In this document: piece by piece, positions 9,185 through 17,265 of the stretch | Position numbering within the stretch: position 1 is the stretch's first letter | How the letters are laid out: each line of letters opens with the position of its first letter | Assembly (NCBI RefSeq): GCF_003112735.1 | Contig: NZ_BFBR01000002.1 | Coordinates: 186,001 to 250,000, forward strand | Direction of reading: 5' to 3' | Source: Candidatus Phycosocius bacilliformis | GTDB lineage: Bacteria > Pseudomonadota > Alphaproteobacteria > Caulobacterales > Aquidulcibacteraceae | Length of the DNA: 64,000 nucleotides | Notes under the pieces: model-generated | What the model was told of the DNA's origin: nothing | The model's input: the letters and a program-made list of their open reading frames with translations, nothing else | The model's database searches: none | Program-made: the position numbers and the translations under genes

Positions 9185-10018
9185 CTAAAGCGCAACATCT
9201 ACCACAAGCCCGTCCACGGCAGGCACGATATGATCTGGTAGACTTGCAGCCAAGGCAGCATAATCCAAATCAATATGTAAATTGGTCAGGATGGCTTGCT
9301 TGGGTTTGACAATCTCTATCCACGCCATGCTTTGTTCCAGATGGGCGTGACTGGGATGGGGGATGTGACGCAGCGCATCCACGATAAAAACCTCAACCCC
9401 TTGGCAGGCCGCTAAGCTGGCATCTGGTAAGATTTTGCAATCATTACAATAAGCAACTGGACCAAATCTGAACCCCAGACTGTCAATATCGCCATGATTT
9501 TGCGCCAAGATCTGAACGTCCAGCCCCCCACCGGGTCCATGAATGGTCAGCACTTGCCCCGGCAGGGGCATCTGGCATGCATCCAACAAGGCCGGATAAT
9601 GACTCCCTGGAGGGGTTTCGAAGATGTAACCAAACCGTGTGACAAGTTGGCGCTTGGTGACATCATCCATATAGGTTGGGATGCGCTTGCGCTGAAGATA
9701 AACCAAAGCACGCAGATCATCGATTCCATGGCTCTGGTCGGCATGGTCGTGGGTGTAGAGCAAAGCATCAATATGACTAACTTGGGCTGCTAGCAGCTGG
9801 GTTCGCAAGTCAGGTGAGGTATCAACTAGCACACAAGTTGAGGTCTCATGGCTATATGTGCCCTGATAGGCTTCAACCAACAGGCTACAGCGCGTGCGGT
9901 AATTGCGTGGATCGGTGGGATCGCAGGCACCCCAGTCTCCACCCACGCGTGGCACACCCCCTGATGACCCACAGCCAAGGATTGTGACTTTAGCACGCGT
10001 GGCCCGATCAATTTTCAT
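9185..10018 (-). CDS. MBL-fold hydrolase, PhnP-like
   Basis: 277-residue metallo-beta-lactamase-fold phosphodiesterase-type enzyme. It has the N-terminal TILGCGSSGGVPR, the metal motif THDHADQSHGIDDLR (HxHxDH core), a probable second zinc site CNDCKILP, ILAQNHGDIDSLGFRF, and late ligands in ILTNLHIDLDY. Close relatives sit next to tatD across Alphaproteobacteria, and here the ATG overlaps the tatD stop by four bases. The substrate is unknown; the PhnP resemblance suggests a cyclic phosphodiester but phn genes are absent here. Confidence 0.85.
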   Translation of the reverse strand: MKIDRATRAKVTILGCGSSGGVPRVGGDWGACDPTDPRNYRTRCSLLVEAYQGTYSHETSTCVLVDTSPDLRTQLLAAQVSHIDALLYTHDHADQSHGIDDLRALVYLQRKRIPTYMDDVTKRQLVTRFGYIFETPPGSHYPALLDACQMPLPGQVLTIHGPGGGLDVQILAQNHGDIDSLGFRFGPVAYCNDCKILPDASLAACQGVEVFIVDALRHIPHPSHAHLEQSMAWIEIVKPKQAILTNLHIDLDYAALAASLPDHIVPAVDGLVVDVAL

Positions 10019-10788
10019 CCTGCCGCCTTTTCAAACAGCGCGAGAAAATTGCGATCGGCCTGATCGGCAAATGCCTCCGGGGCCATAGCATAAAGGCTGG
10101 CTAGAAATTGGCTGACATGGGGCAAGAAGGCAGGCTCATTGCGTTGGCCGCGCACTGGCACGGGGGCCAAATAGGGGCAGTCGGTTTCAATCAGCACCCG
10201 ATCAAGGGGGACTTGGGCCACAGCGGCCCGCACATCATGCGCATTTTTGAAGGTGGCAATGCCGGAGAAAGAGACATAGGCCCCCAGTTTCAAGCCACGC
10301 GCCAAAAGATCAAGTCCGCTGGTATAGCAGTGCAGCAGGATCTTGAACGGCCCCTTTTCCATCTCTGATTCAAGAATGTCCGCGGTTAGATCATCGGCTT
10401 GACGCGTATGAACGATGAGCGGCAAGCCGGTCTGGCGGGCGACCTCAATATGGACGCGGAACAAACGCACCTGTTCAGCTTCACCACTATAGCCATAATG
10501 AAAATCAAGCCCGGTCTCACCCACACCAATGGCCTTGGCATGATTACAGCCTGCTAAAAGATCTTCAACGCCAATATGTTGGTGTTCGTCGGCATAATGT
10601 GGATGCACGCCGACGCTATGCCAGATGTGGCTGTGTTGCGCGCTGATCGCGGCAATAGCAGGTAGGGAAGCCATCTTGTCACAAATGGTCAGCATGGCGT
10701 GAACACCAGCCTGATCTGCCCGTGCCAGAACAGCCTCAAGATCCGGACCAAAGGCCTCATGATGTAAATTGACGTGACTATCGATCAT
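10015..10788 (-). CDS. tatD: TatD family metal-dependent hydrolase
   Basis: 257-residue TIM-barrel DNase-like hydrolase. Visible motifs are SVGVHPHYADEH, AIGVGETGLDFHY, LIVHTRQADDLT, ILLHCYTSG and VLIETDCPYLAP, covering the usual metal ligands. The first ligand pair is DSHVNL rather than DSHCHL, so the second His of the HxH motif is Asn; from memory this is common in alphaproteobacterial TatD. It lies nine bases behind holB and overlaps the MBL gene, in a conserved replication-linked cluster. Confidence 0.9.
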   Translation of the reverse strand: MIDSHVNLHHEAFGPDLEAVLARADQAGVHAMLTICDKMASLPAIAAISAQHSHIWHSVGVHPHYADEHQHIGVEDLLAGCNHAKAIGVGETGLDFHYGYSGEAEQVRLFRVHIEVARQTGLPLIVHTRQADDLTADILESEMEKGPFKILLHCYTSGLDLLARGLKLGAYVSFSGIATFKNAHDVRAAVAQVPLDRVLIETDCPYLAPVPVRGQRNEPAFLPHVSQFLASLYAMAPEAFADQADRNFLALFEKAAG

Positions 10789-10797
10789 GGCAGCCTT

Positions 10798-11853
10798 CTA
10801 CTGGATCGGTGCCAATTCTGCACGAATAGCGCGCAGCGCATCAAGCGTGGCAAGGCCCCGGTCGAGATTAAGCGCTTCAGCTTTCGTGCGCACAGAGCGC
10901 ACATGCGTCCAAGCTCTGGCTGGGCCGTCACACCCAGATCCGGCTGCCAATCGGGCTAAAACCACGCTTTCTCCCGGTTCAACTTCCTCGATCGGCAGGC
11001 CCACCCCTGCCCGGCCTGCCCGCGCCAGCCAATCTTCCATCATATCAAACAAAAGCTGGAAACGGTCGGCATCAGCACTGGCCTCAGCCAATATCAAAGC
11101 CTCATCCAAGGGCGCGCGCGGCAAGCCAGATAAATGTCGCGACAAAGTCGCATAGAGTTTGGCTGCCTGAAGCGCCATCAGGGCTTTGGCTCGGCCAGGC
11201 CGACCAGCTGCCAGGGAACGGGTCGCTGCATCGAGGTCTGGCAGTGCCTGCGCCATGTCCGCGTCAGACAGACTGACAAGGTCAAGTCTGCGACAGCGCG
11301 AGCGTAAAGTCGGCAATAAGCGCCCCGGCGTGTGTGACAACAGAATCAAGGTTGCTCCCGGCGGGGGTTCCTCTAACGTCTTCAAGAGCGCATTGGCCGC
11401 ACTGACACTCATGTCGTCGGCGCAATCAATGATTCCGACCCGTGCGCCATCGCGGCCATCGGCCGTCATGGTAAAGAATTGGGTTAGGTCCCGAATTGCC
11501 CCGATGGTGACGTCACGCTTGATCTCGCTTTTTTCTGGATCGAGGCGGGTTGCTGTGCGCAGGTCTGGATGCGCGCCTTGGGCGATCTTGCGACAAATTG
11601 GATCGTCAGGATCGCTTGCAAGCAGGCCAGAAGGATCTGGCCTTGCCCCCAACAGTCGGCGCGCAAACCGATAGGCCAAAGTCGCCTTGCCAATACCTTT
11701 CGGCCCGGTCATCAACCATGCATGGTGGCTGCGCCCATGGGTCAGACTATCGGCCAGTTCGGCTTCTGCCGCATGATGACCAAATAGCTCAAACACCGCG
11801 CGGGGATGGGGTGAGCCAGGCTCCTGATCAGGTAAGAGGGTCTCCTCGCTCAT
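10798..11853 (-). CDS. holB: DNA polymerase III subunit delta'
   Basis: 351-residue clamp-loader subunit. It has the AAA+ start FGHHAAEAELADSL, a Walker A-like TGPKGIGKATLAYRFARRLL, the SRC-like stretch RVGIIDCADDMSVSAANALLKTLEEPPPGATLILLSHTPGRLLPTLRSRC shown here only in part by its key words DCADDM, NALLKTLEEPP and RSRC, and the helical collar. ATG 11853 overlaps the tmk stop by four bases (ATGA), which fixes the start; the longer open frame to 11937 would run inside tmk. Confidence 0.93.
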   Translation of the reverse strand: MSEETLLPDQEPGSPHPRAVFELFGHHAAEAELADSLTHGRSHHAWLMTGPKGIGKATLAYRFARRLLGARPDPSGLLASDPDDPICRKIAQGAHPDLRTATRLDPEKSEIKRDVTIGAIRDLTQFFTMTADGRDGARVGIIDCADDMSVSAANALLKTLEEPPPGATLILLSHTPGRLLPTLRSRCRRLDLVSLSDADMAQALPDLDAATRSLAAGRPGRAKALMALQAAKLYATLSRHLSGLPRAPLDEALILAEASADADRFQLLFDMMEDWLARAGRAGVGLPIEEVEPGESVVLARLAAGSGCDGPARAWTHVRSVRTKAEALNLDRGLATLDALRAIRAELAPIQ

Positions 11854-12482
11854 GCAAGGTTCAACCGCGCATTCAACGTGCTCCAGGCCACATCGGCAAG
11901 TTCTTGCGGCGCAGTGGCCGCATCCAGCACCGCACACCGTGCTGGATATGTGGCAGCAATCTCCAAATAGGCCGCGCGCAAGGCCGTGTGGAAGGCAAAT
12001 GCCTTACCTTCAAATCGGTCTTCATGACCGCGCCGGGCCGCAGCACGTTTGAGGCCAATCGCAGGATCAATATCGAGGATCAGGGTTAGATCGGGTTGTG
12101 TTGTGCCGACGATTAATTGGTCCAGCATATCCACTGCAGCCCGCCCTGCCCCGCCTGCTTGCCCCTGATAGGCTCGCGTGGAGTCGCTGAAGCGATCGCA
12201 TAAAACGATCGCACCGCGCGCTAAGGCAGGACGGATCAGGCGGTCCAAATGATCCTCGCGCGCTGCAAAAAACAAACACAATTCTGACAAAGCCGTCCAG
12301 CGATCAGCACTGCCGGTCACCAGAAGCGCACGGATAGCTTCGGCACCCGGTGTCCCACCAGGTTCACGTGTCAAAACAACCTCGTGCCCTTGGGAACGCA
12401 GCCGGGCTTGCAGGTTGGCCAACAGCGTGGTTTTGCCTGCCCCCTCGCCGCCTTCCAAGGTGATGAAAAAGCCCCGCTGCAT
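11850..12482 (-). CDS. tmk: Thymidylate kinase
   Basis: 210-residue dTMP kinase. The P-loop is LEGGEGAGKTT, the dTMP-binding DR motif is in CDRFSDSTRAYQG, LTREPGGTPGAE is the conserved TREPGG segment, and the LID region is RAAARRGHEDRFE. ATG 12482 has AGAGGA upstream. It is the first gene of the tmk-holB-tatD-MBL block. Confidence 0.95.
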   Translation of the reverse strand: MQRGFFITLEGGEGAGKTTLLANLQARLRSQGHEVVLTREPGGTPGAEAIRALLVTGSADRWTALSELCLFFAAREDHLDRLIRPALARGAIVLCDRFSDSTRAYQGQAGGAGRAAVDMLDQLIVGTTQPDLTLILDIDPAIGLKRAAARRGHEDRFEGKAFAFHTALRAAYLEIAATYPARCAVLDAATAPQELADVAWSTLNARLNLA

Positions 12483-12590
12483 GCCGATTGTCCTCTGCCC
12501 CCGTGACAGGCACAGAAGTGACCCGCACGCGTGTTGCATGCAAGGGCCTTCCTGCAGTGGGTCAATGCCCTTGCGAGGAAAAAACCGGAT

Positions 12591-13913
12591 TTAGTTGAGC
12601 GACGCCATCACATGTGCACCCGACAAGCCCCGATTGCTGACCAAGTCGGCAAGCTCTTGGGCTTCTGCCTGCGTTCTGACAGGGCCAATCAGCACACGAT
12701 ATAGGGTTGCCCCTGAGGCGGTTTCAGATTCAGCAATCTGGACCGCACCAACATCGGACAATTGACGAACAGCGCGTTCAGCATTGGCTTGGCGCGAAAA
12801 GGCCCCGGCTTGAACATACAGACCCGCGCGTGTTTCACTGCTGGCCACGCCATCACGATTTACGGCGCGGCTTGGACGTTGTTCAATCACACGTGCCACT
12901 GTCACGGCCACACTGGGTCCAGATGCATTGGACGCACGGACCGGTGGGATATTTGGCGGCGACTTGGGTGCAGAAGCGCGCGCCTCGGCCCATTTAGGCT
13001 CAAGCGACGGTGGACTGAGGGTCTCTGCCGTCACCAAAGGATCGGGATCAGCTGGACCGATATAGCGCACACGAACCTGGGTGGATCCTTGCTCGCGATA
13101 TCCCAGGAGTTCTGCCCCACGGGCAGACAGATCAATCAAGCGATTGGAAACAAATGGTCCGCGATCATTGATACGCACGACCATGGAACGGCCATTCGAC
13201 AGATTGGTGACCTCCACCAGACTTGGGATCGGCAGGGTCGGATGGGCCGCCGTGACGACATTCATGTCAAAGGTTTCGCCATTGGCCGTCGCCTTGCCAT
13301 GGAAGTCGCGGCCATACCATGACGCCACACCGACTTCATCATAATCGGGCTCATGAGCGGGGATATACCACGTGCCATTGACCTGATAGGGCGCACCAAT
13401 CTTTTGAAAAGGCTGCACGTCGGCCGGGCGGACCGACGGTGTGGTTTCAGGCTCTGACGCGCGAATGCTGATGCGAGCAGGTGCTGCCATATTGCGCGGG
13501 GATGCTGCAGCCTCGCGCTCGGCGCGCGCTGGCAGGCTGATGGATGTTGCCCGTGAGGTATTTTGGGTTTCGGCGCGCTCAACAGGTGCCGCTCGGGTGA
13601 GAGAGCTTGTGATCGCATCACGTGTTATGGGCCTCGCAACCGAGCGGGCGGCCGGATGGCTCTGGGCAATGCGATCAGCCTCAGTTGCTTGGCGCGCCTT
13701 ACTAACTGGCGCAGCCTCGGTCGAGGCAGCTTCACTATTGGTGGCGGCACTTGTGGTGCGGGCAGCTGCCAGCACTGTTGCAGGACTGACTGAGAAGCCA
13801 GCCACCACAATGATTAAGCCGAAACACACGTGATCTGAAATACGCAACTCACTGATCTTGCTTCGCAATGACTCTTTCCGAACGTGGAAGAGTTGTGCCG
13901 CTTTCCGGACCAT
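12591..13913 (-). CDS. rlpA: RlpA-like septal lytic transglycosylase with SPOR domain
   Basis: About 440 residues. An N-terminal membrane or signal segment (VCFGLIIVVAGFSVSPATVLAAA) is followed by a long Ala/Ser/Arg-rich linker, a double-psi beta-barrel (GVASWYGRDFHGKATANGE ... AAHPTLPIPSLVEV ... RINDRGPF) with the Glu, His and Asp expected of active RlpA, and a C-terminal SPOR domain (LYVQAGAFSRQANAERAV) that binds denuded septal glycan. ATG 13913 has GGTGGGA upstream; a further in-frame ATG at 13985 has no ribosome site. Expected role: glycan cleavage at the division septum. Confidence 0.88.
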   Translation of the reverse strand: MVRKAAQLFHVRKESLRSKISELRISDHVCFGLIIVVAGFSVSPATVLAAARTTSAATNSEAASTEAAPVSKARQATEADRIAQSHPAARSVARPITRDAITSSLTRAAPVERAETQNTSRATSISLPARAEREAAASPRNMAAPARISIRASEPETTPSVRPADVQPFQKIGAPYQVNGTWYIPAHEPDYDEVGVASWYGRDFHGKATANGETFDMNVVTAAHPTLPIPSLVEVTNLSNGRSMVVRINDRGPFVSNRLIDLSARGAELLGYREQGSTQVRVRYIGPADPDPLVTAETLSPPSLEPKWAEARASAPKSPPNIPPVRASNASGPSVAVTVARVIEQRPSRAVNRDGVASSETRAGLYVQAGAFSRQANAERAVRQLSDVGAVQIAESETASGATLYRVLIGPVRTQAEAQELADLVSNRGLSGAHVMASLN

Positions 13914-14082
13914 TTTGTGTCCCACCGTTTTGGACCGCAGTAGTTTCTGCAGACATTCTTCATGCGCCGGTTGATCCGACTGCATGTTGCACGATACAAG
14001 GCATGTTTGAAATCAACGCTTGAAAAAACGATTGAATTTTATCAATCGGGCTTTTTGTTTCAGGCTTGACGTCAAAAAGCGC

Positions 14083-14172
14083 GGACAGGTGGCCGAGTGG
14101 TTTAAGGCAGCGGTCTTGAAAACCGCCGTAGGTGGAAGCCTACCGTGGGTTCGAATCCCACCCTGTCCGCCA
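14083..14172 (+). tRNA. tRNA-Ser(TGA)
   Basis: Acceptor GGACAGG pairs with CCTGTCC, discriminator G, CCA encoded (14170-14172). The anticodon loop is CTTGAAA with anticodon TGA, a long class II variable arm is present, and the T-loop is TTCGAATCC. The 3' end adjoins a decayed integrase region. Confidence 0.96.
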
Positions 14173-14235
14173 TTTTCTTCAAGCTCGAAGAGTTATTTTG
14201 ATTTCATCTTTTCAAATCGTGCGGGTTAGGTTTGT

Positions 14236-14257
14236 GGTACACAACGCCGGTACACAA
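14236..14257 (+). repeat. Direct repeat GGTACACAA x2
   Basis: Two perfect copies of GGTACACAA (14236-14244 and 14249-14257) separated by four bases, 64 bases after the tRNA-Ser gene. Short direct repeats at this place, between a tRNA 3' end and an integrase start, are typical of integrase arm-binding sites; the assignment is an inference. Confidence 0.45.
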
Positions 14258-14341
14258 GCTGCTACTAGCCCCCGCTGCCGAGGGAATAAGATCGGCGGGG
14301 TCGGTCCAAATATGGTGGAACCATAACCGACATGCGCCGCT

Positions 14342-14461
14342 TTGAGCGGAACACGTGCCCCACACCTTCAACGCCGTGACGGAGTCTATTGCGTGCGATT
14401 GCGCGTATCGGACGCACTCAGACCGCTTGTCGGGCAGAAGAAGATTGTGAAATCCTTGAAG
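14342..14461 (+). pseudogene. Integrase remnant (N-terminal part only)
   Basis: The frame reads APHLQRRDGVYCVRLRVSD, ALRPLVGQKKIVKSLK, closely resembling the N-terminus of tyrosine recombinases of genomic islands (DUF6538-type start, hLxRRxGxYxxRxRVPxxL). After about 40 residues the resemblance stops and the frame soon ends at 14566 without core-binding or catalytic domains. It lies downstream of tRNA-Ser, the usual place for such an integrase. I read it as the leftover of a lost integrated element. The 3' limit given is where similarity to the family seems to fade. Confidence 0.6.
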
Positions 14462-14491
14462 ATTACGCGGGCTGGCCCGTTGTGCCACGCC

Positions 14492-15301
14492 TCAAAGGCC
14501 TGTGCCCGGTTCGGGCGTACATCTTGCCTTGCCGCTGGGCGTAACGCCAGTCCACGAGAGCCGTAAACGTCGCGGGAAAGATAGGATGTTTCGGCGCAAA
14601 TCCTCTTGGTAGGGCGTGACCATCGCCGAAAGGCAGGATCGAAGCATTTGTTCTTCGACAAGATACGCCCGGCCAAACCTGGGCAGGTCCGATAGTCCAA
14701 TCACGCGCCCAGATCCCGCGTCGCGATAGAGCAGCCAACCGGGCGGTATTGCATTTCTGCGGGCAAATTCTGCTTGCCGGACCCGCAGTGCCTCAGTGTC
14801 GGTGATAAGTTCGTCAAACGCCTCAATCGCGCGGTCTTCGCTTCGCCCGGCCTTGGCTTGAAGCGTGAGAAAAGCATTCCGGCCTCGCTTGAACTTCTCG
14901 ACCGTCCAAGGATCAATGCTTCCATGAAGCAGGGCGATCGACCCGGGACTAAAGGTGATGCCGCCGGCCAGTGGCAGCAGATAATTGGCACATGAAGAGT
15001 TGCATTGCCCCTCCACCACCATGTCGAGGTGCTTTCCTTCGAAGATTTCAGCGATGTCCAAGGCCGCGCTGACACTGCCGCCCTCGCTATTCAAGATCAA
15101 TTTCTGAGTGGTGCTCTGAAACGTGGTGCGAACACAGGCCGCCATCATCTCATCAATTTTGCCCGAAATTAAAAACACCTGGTCTGAGCGCTGCTCACAC
15201 CTAAGCTCCTCCGCTGGGCGGTCGGTGCCCAGGGTGAACACTGAAGAGGATGCACAGCCGCCAAGCAGCATAAGAAGCATCCATGAAGCAATGAGGCGCA
15301 T
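14492..15301 (-). CDS. Putative ClpP-like periplasmic lipoprotein
   Basis: 269-residue predicted lipoprotein: MRLIASWMLLMLLGGC gives a lipobox with Cys 16. The middle resembles the ClpP/crotonase-like fold of periplasmic proteins in COG3904: LILNSEGGSVSAALDIAEIF, then VVEGQCNSSCANYLLPLAGG with a candidate nucleophile Ser, then SPGSIALLHGS. The C-terminus runs toward the integrase remnant and its last 20-30 residues may be non-native. Substrate and role are unknown. It lies inside the suspected decayed island beside tRNA-Ser, so it may be horizontally acquired cargo. An upstream extension to 15406 lacks support. Confidence 0.65.
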   Translation of the reverse strand: MRLIASWMLLMLLGGCASSSVFTLGTDRPAEELRCEQRSDQVFLISGKIDEMMAACVRTTFQSTTQKLILNSEGGSVSAALDIAEIFEGKHLDMVVEGQCNSSCANYLLPLAGGITFSPGSIALLHGSIDPWTVEKFKRGRNAFLTLQAKAGRSEDRAIEAFDELITDTEALRVRQAEFARRNAIPPGWLLYRDAGSGRVIGLSDLPRFGRAYLVEEQMLRSCLSAMVTPYQEDLRRNILSFPRRLRLSWTGVTPSGKARCTPEPGTGL

Positions 15302-15508
15302 AGTCAGATCCGTATCACGAACCGAGATGTTGCACCATAAGCATACAACCTCAAGATAATGCCACACACTGATGGACACATGTGCGTCGCGTGGCAAAGG
15401 GGGCAACTTCTACCCTGCCCCATTCACACCATGGTGATACATATCAAAACATGCCCTTGTGGCGTCGATGTCACGCGCCGACACGGCAAAACCCGTACTG
15501 TCTCAGAC

Positions 15509-15547
15509 AAAATCATGTGGGATACCGCCTATGCCCCACATGATTTT
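15509..15547 (-). terminator. Rho-independent terminator of the UPF0016 gene
   Basis: Perfect 13-bp inverted repeat AAAATCATGTGGG (15509-15521) and its complement (15535-15547) with a 13-base loop, eight bases past the stop codon of the UPF0016 gene; read on the minus strand the stem ends in GATTTTGT. Confidence 0.8.
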
Positions 15548-15554
15548 CGATTTT

Positions 15555-16136
15555 CTAGAGAAGTCCCGCGGTCCAACCTGCTGTTTGGGCAAGAACCCAG
15601 ACGCCAATCAAGAAAAAGAGGCCAGCAGCAATCAGTCGGACAATATTGAGTGGCACATATTTCAGGACTTCGTGGCCAAGGAAAACTGCTGGAACATTGG
15701 CCAGCATCATCCCGAATGTTGTGCCCATCGTCACGGACACAACATCATGAAAGCGCGCGCCCAACGCCACCGTTGCCACTTGGGTCTTGTCGCCCATTTC
15801 AACAAGGAAGAATGCGATCAGTGTGGTGATGAAGGCACCAAATCTCGCGGGCTTATGTTCTTCATCGTCAAGCTTATCCGGAATCAATGTCCACGCTGCC
15901 ATGATGATGAAAGAGGCGGCGATGGCATAGCGAAACCATTGTCCGTCCATGATGGCGGCTACTTGAGACCCAACCAGAGCCGCCAGAAAGTGGTTGGCAA
16001 TGGTGGCGGCAAAAATCCCCGCGATGATCGGTACTGGCTTTTGAAACCGGGTCGCCAGGACAATTGCCAACAATTGGGTCTTATCGCCAATCTCGGCGAG
16101 GGTGACCACGGCGGTGGATGTGAGAAAAGCTTCCAT
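15555..16136 (-). CDS. UPF0016/TMEM165 family manganese exporter
   Basis: 193-residue, six-helix cation exporter. Both halves carry the family motif E-x-G-D-K-T: TLAEIGDKTQLLAIVLATRF near the start and FFLVEMGDKTQVATVALGARF in the second half, which is diagnostic for the UPF0016 (GDT1/MneA) family that exports Mn2+ (or Ca2+). It is preceded by a yybP-ykoY (Mn2+) riboswitch, which supports manganese. ATG 16136 follows AGGGA; the longer frame to 16220 runs through the leader hairpin and is not used. Confidence 0.92.
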   Translation of the reverse strand: MEAFLTSTAVVTLAEIGDKTQLLAIVLATRFQKPVPIIAGIFAATIANHFLAALVGSQVAAIMDGQWFRYAIAASFIIMAAWTLIPDKLDDEEHKPARFGAFITTLIAFFLVEMGDKTQVATVALGARFHDVVSVTMGTTFGMMLANVPAVFLGHEVLKYVPLNIVRLIAAGLFFLIGVWVLAQTAGWTAGLL

Positions 16137-16148
16137 TGAACATTCCCT

Positions 16149-16199
16149 GGGTTGGGCGGCATAAAACAACCAACGGACACCAATCTCGCCGCCCAACCC
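16149..16199 (-). promoter_or_regulatory. Leader hairpin abutting the ribosome site
   Basis: Perfect 12-bp stem GGGTTGGGCGGC / GCCGCCCAACCC (16188-16199 with 16149-16160) with a 27-base loop. Its base lies directly against the AGGGA ribosome site of the UPF0016 gene. The loop contains ATTGGT, able to pair with ACCAAT at the 3' side of the aptamer, so two exclusive folds are possible. It is the likely expression platform of the riboswitch, acting at translation since no U-tract follows. Confidence 0.6.
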
Positions 16200-16212
16200 T
16201 GAGCGGAGATTC

Positions 16213-16330
16213 GGTGCCATTGGTCTCGCCTAAGCGGTCTTCCCGCTTTCCACGCGCCACGGTCTCTCGACCGAGTATGTTGACGCGGGGGCTCGTCACG
16301 CATGACGACTGGCTACTCCCCAGATGACCC
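16213..16330 (-). ncRNA. yybP-ykoY manganese riboswitch aptamer
   Basis: On the minus strand the leader reads CTGGGGAGTAGCCAG, then CGTCAACATACTCGG, then GGCGAGACCAATGGCACC. The GGGGAGTAGC box and the GTCAACATACTCG loop are the conserved Mn2+-binding elements of the yybP-ykoY class, and the gene downstream is a member of a family these riboswitches control. Ends are approximate because the closing P1 helix is weak. Confidence 0.88.
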
Positions 16331-16454
16331 GAATGCTTTAGCCTGAGCGCGCACCCCCTGCAACACGCAACGACACAAAAAATCGGCCGAGAAATGAGCC
16401 AAGTCAACGCCGGGTTTAGGCAGCGCCATCACACAGGATCATGGCTCATCAGCA

Positions 16455-17105
16455 TCAAGGCAATGGGCAGGCATCGACCTTGCAGACGCCGACGGCTCGG
16501 CAGAAGCTGCGGGTGTGATGGTCGATGAAAACATCCACGTCCGCTTCACGAACTTGGCACCCGCCAAGCCCGTCTTGGTGCATCAACAAAAGGATGAGCG
16601 GGCTCAGCATATTCAGTGCGGCAAATCTGATATCAATATGGGCGGCTACTTCGCCCACTTCCTGATAATGTTTCAAACAAGCTTCACACGACTGCAGGCT
16701 GGGCTCGAGAAAATAGGTCAGATAGGCTGGGCCAGACATTTGGTCGCCTAAGCCTTCACTCAATCCCCACATGTTCAATTGGCTCAATCCGAAACGGCGG
16801 AACGCAATTTGGATATAATTGAGTTTGGTGCGCACACAGGTGGCCAGATCGCCTATTGGCTGGGCGCTGGCAACCAACATGGGTTCTGCGTCCTGAAAAC
16901 TTAATTGCAACACGGCCTCAGCCACACCCTGGCGATTATCGAAGTAATGCAGGATTGTCGGCAGAGATACACCGCACACTTCGGCAAACTGACGCAAGCT
17001 CGACCGCTCCGTCGGATGGGCCAAGACATGAGCTTGGATCAGACGGACCAATTCCTGCCGTTTGGCTGCATAATCTTTGCCGCGGCTGCCCTTGGGTCTA
17101 CTCAT
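16455..17105 (-). CDS. TetR/AcrR family transcriptional regulator
   Basis: 216 residues. The N-terminal helix-turn-helix reads SLRQFAEVCGVSLPTILHYFDNRQGVAEAVL, the TetR arrangement (TILHYF replaces the usual TLYYHF). The C-terminal ligand domain is not recognisable and contains several Cys near the end (CRAVGVCKVDACPLP). The start ATG 17105 precedes a basic MSRPKGSRGKDYAAKRQELVR helix. Its neighbour upstream on the same strand is a membrane protein; a target cannot be named. Confidence 0.82.
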   Translation of the reverse strand: MSRPKGSRGKDYAAKRQELVRLIQAHVLAHPTERSSLRQFAEVCGVSLPTILHYFDNRQGVAEAVLQLSFQDAEPMLVASAQPIGDLATCVRTKLNYIQIAFRRFGLSQLNMWGLSEGLGDQMSGPAYLTYFLEPSLQSCEACLKHYQEVGEVAAHIDIRFAALNMLSPLILLLMHQDGLGGCQVREADVDVFIDHHTRSFCRAVGVCKVDACPLP

Positions 17106-17265
17106 TTACCGTGCCATCTGAAATATCAATGACACAGACTATAGCAGTGAGATTGCCAGCATCAATCCTAAACAACTGAAAGAGGAATTCTAATATTTAT
17201 TGACACGTGAGAGGATAAATCCATTACTCAATCAAAATGGCTCGCAAGTACAAGCTTGCTTTTGA

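Noticed and set aside
13914-13985. Longer start for rlpA at ATG 13985
   Set aside because: No ribosome site upstream, whereas ATG 13913 has GGTGGGA and brings the signal segment nearer to the N-terminus.
15459-16139. 226-residue open frame opposite the UPF0016 gene
   Set aside because: It is His/Lys/Gly-rich and lies antisense to a clear EGDKT membrane protein and its terminator.
17237-17254. Hairpin GCAAG-N-CTTGC behind the 17.3-kb membrane protein gene
   Set aside because: The stem is only five bases and the T-run lies on the plus strand, where no gene ends.
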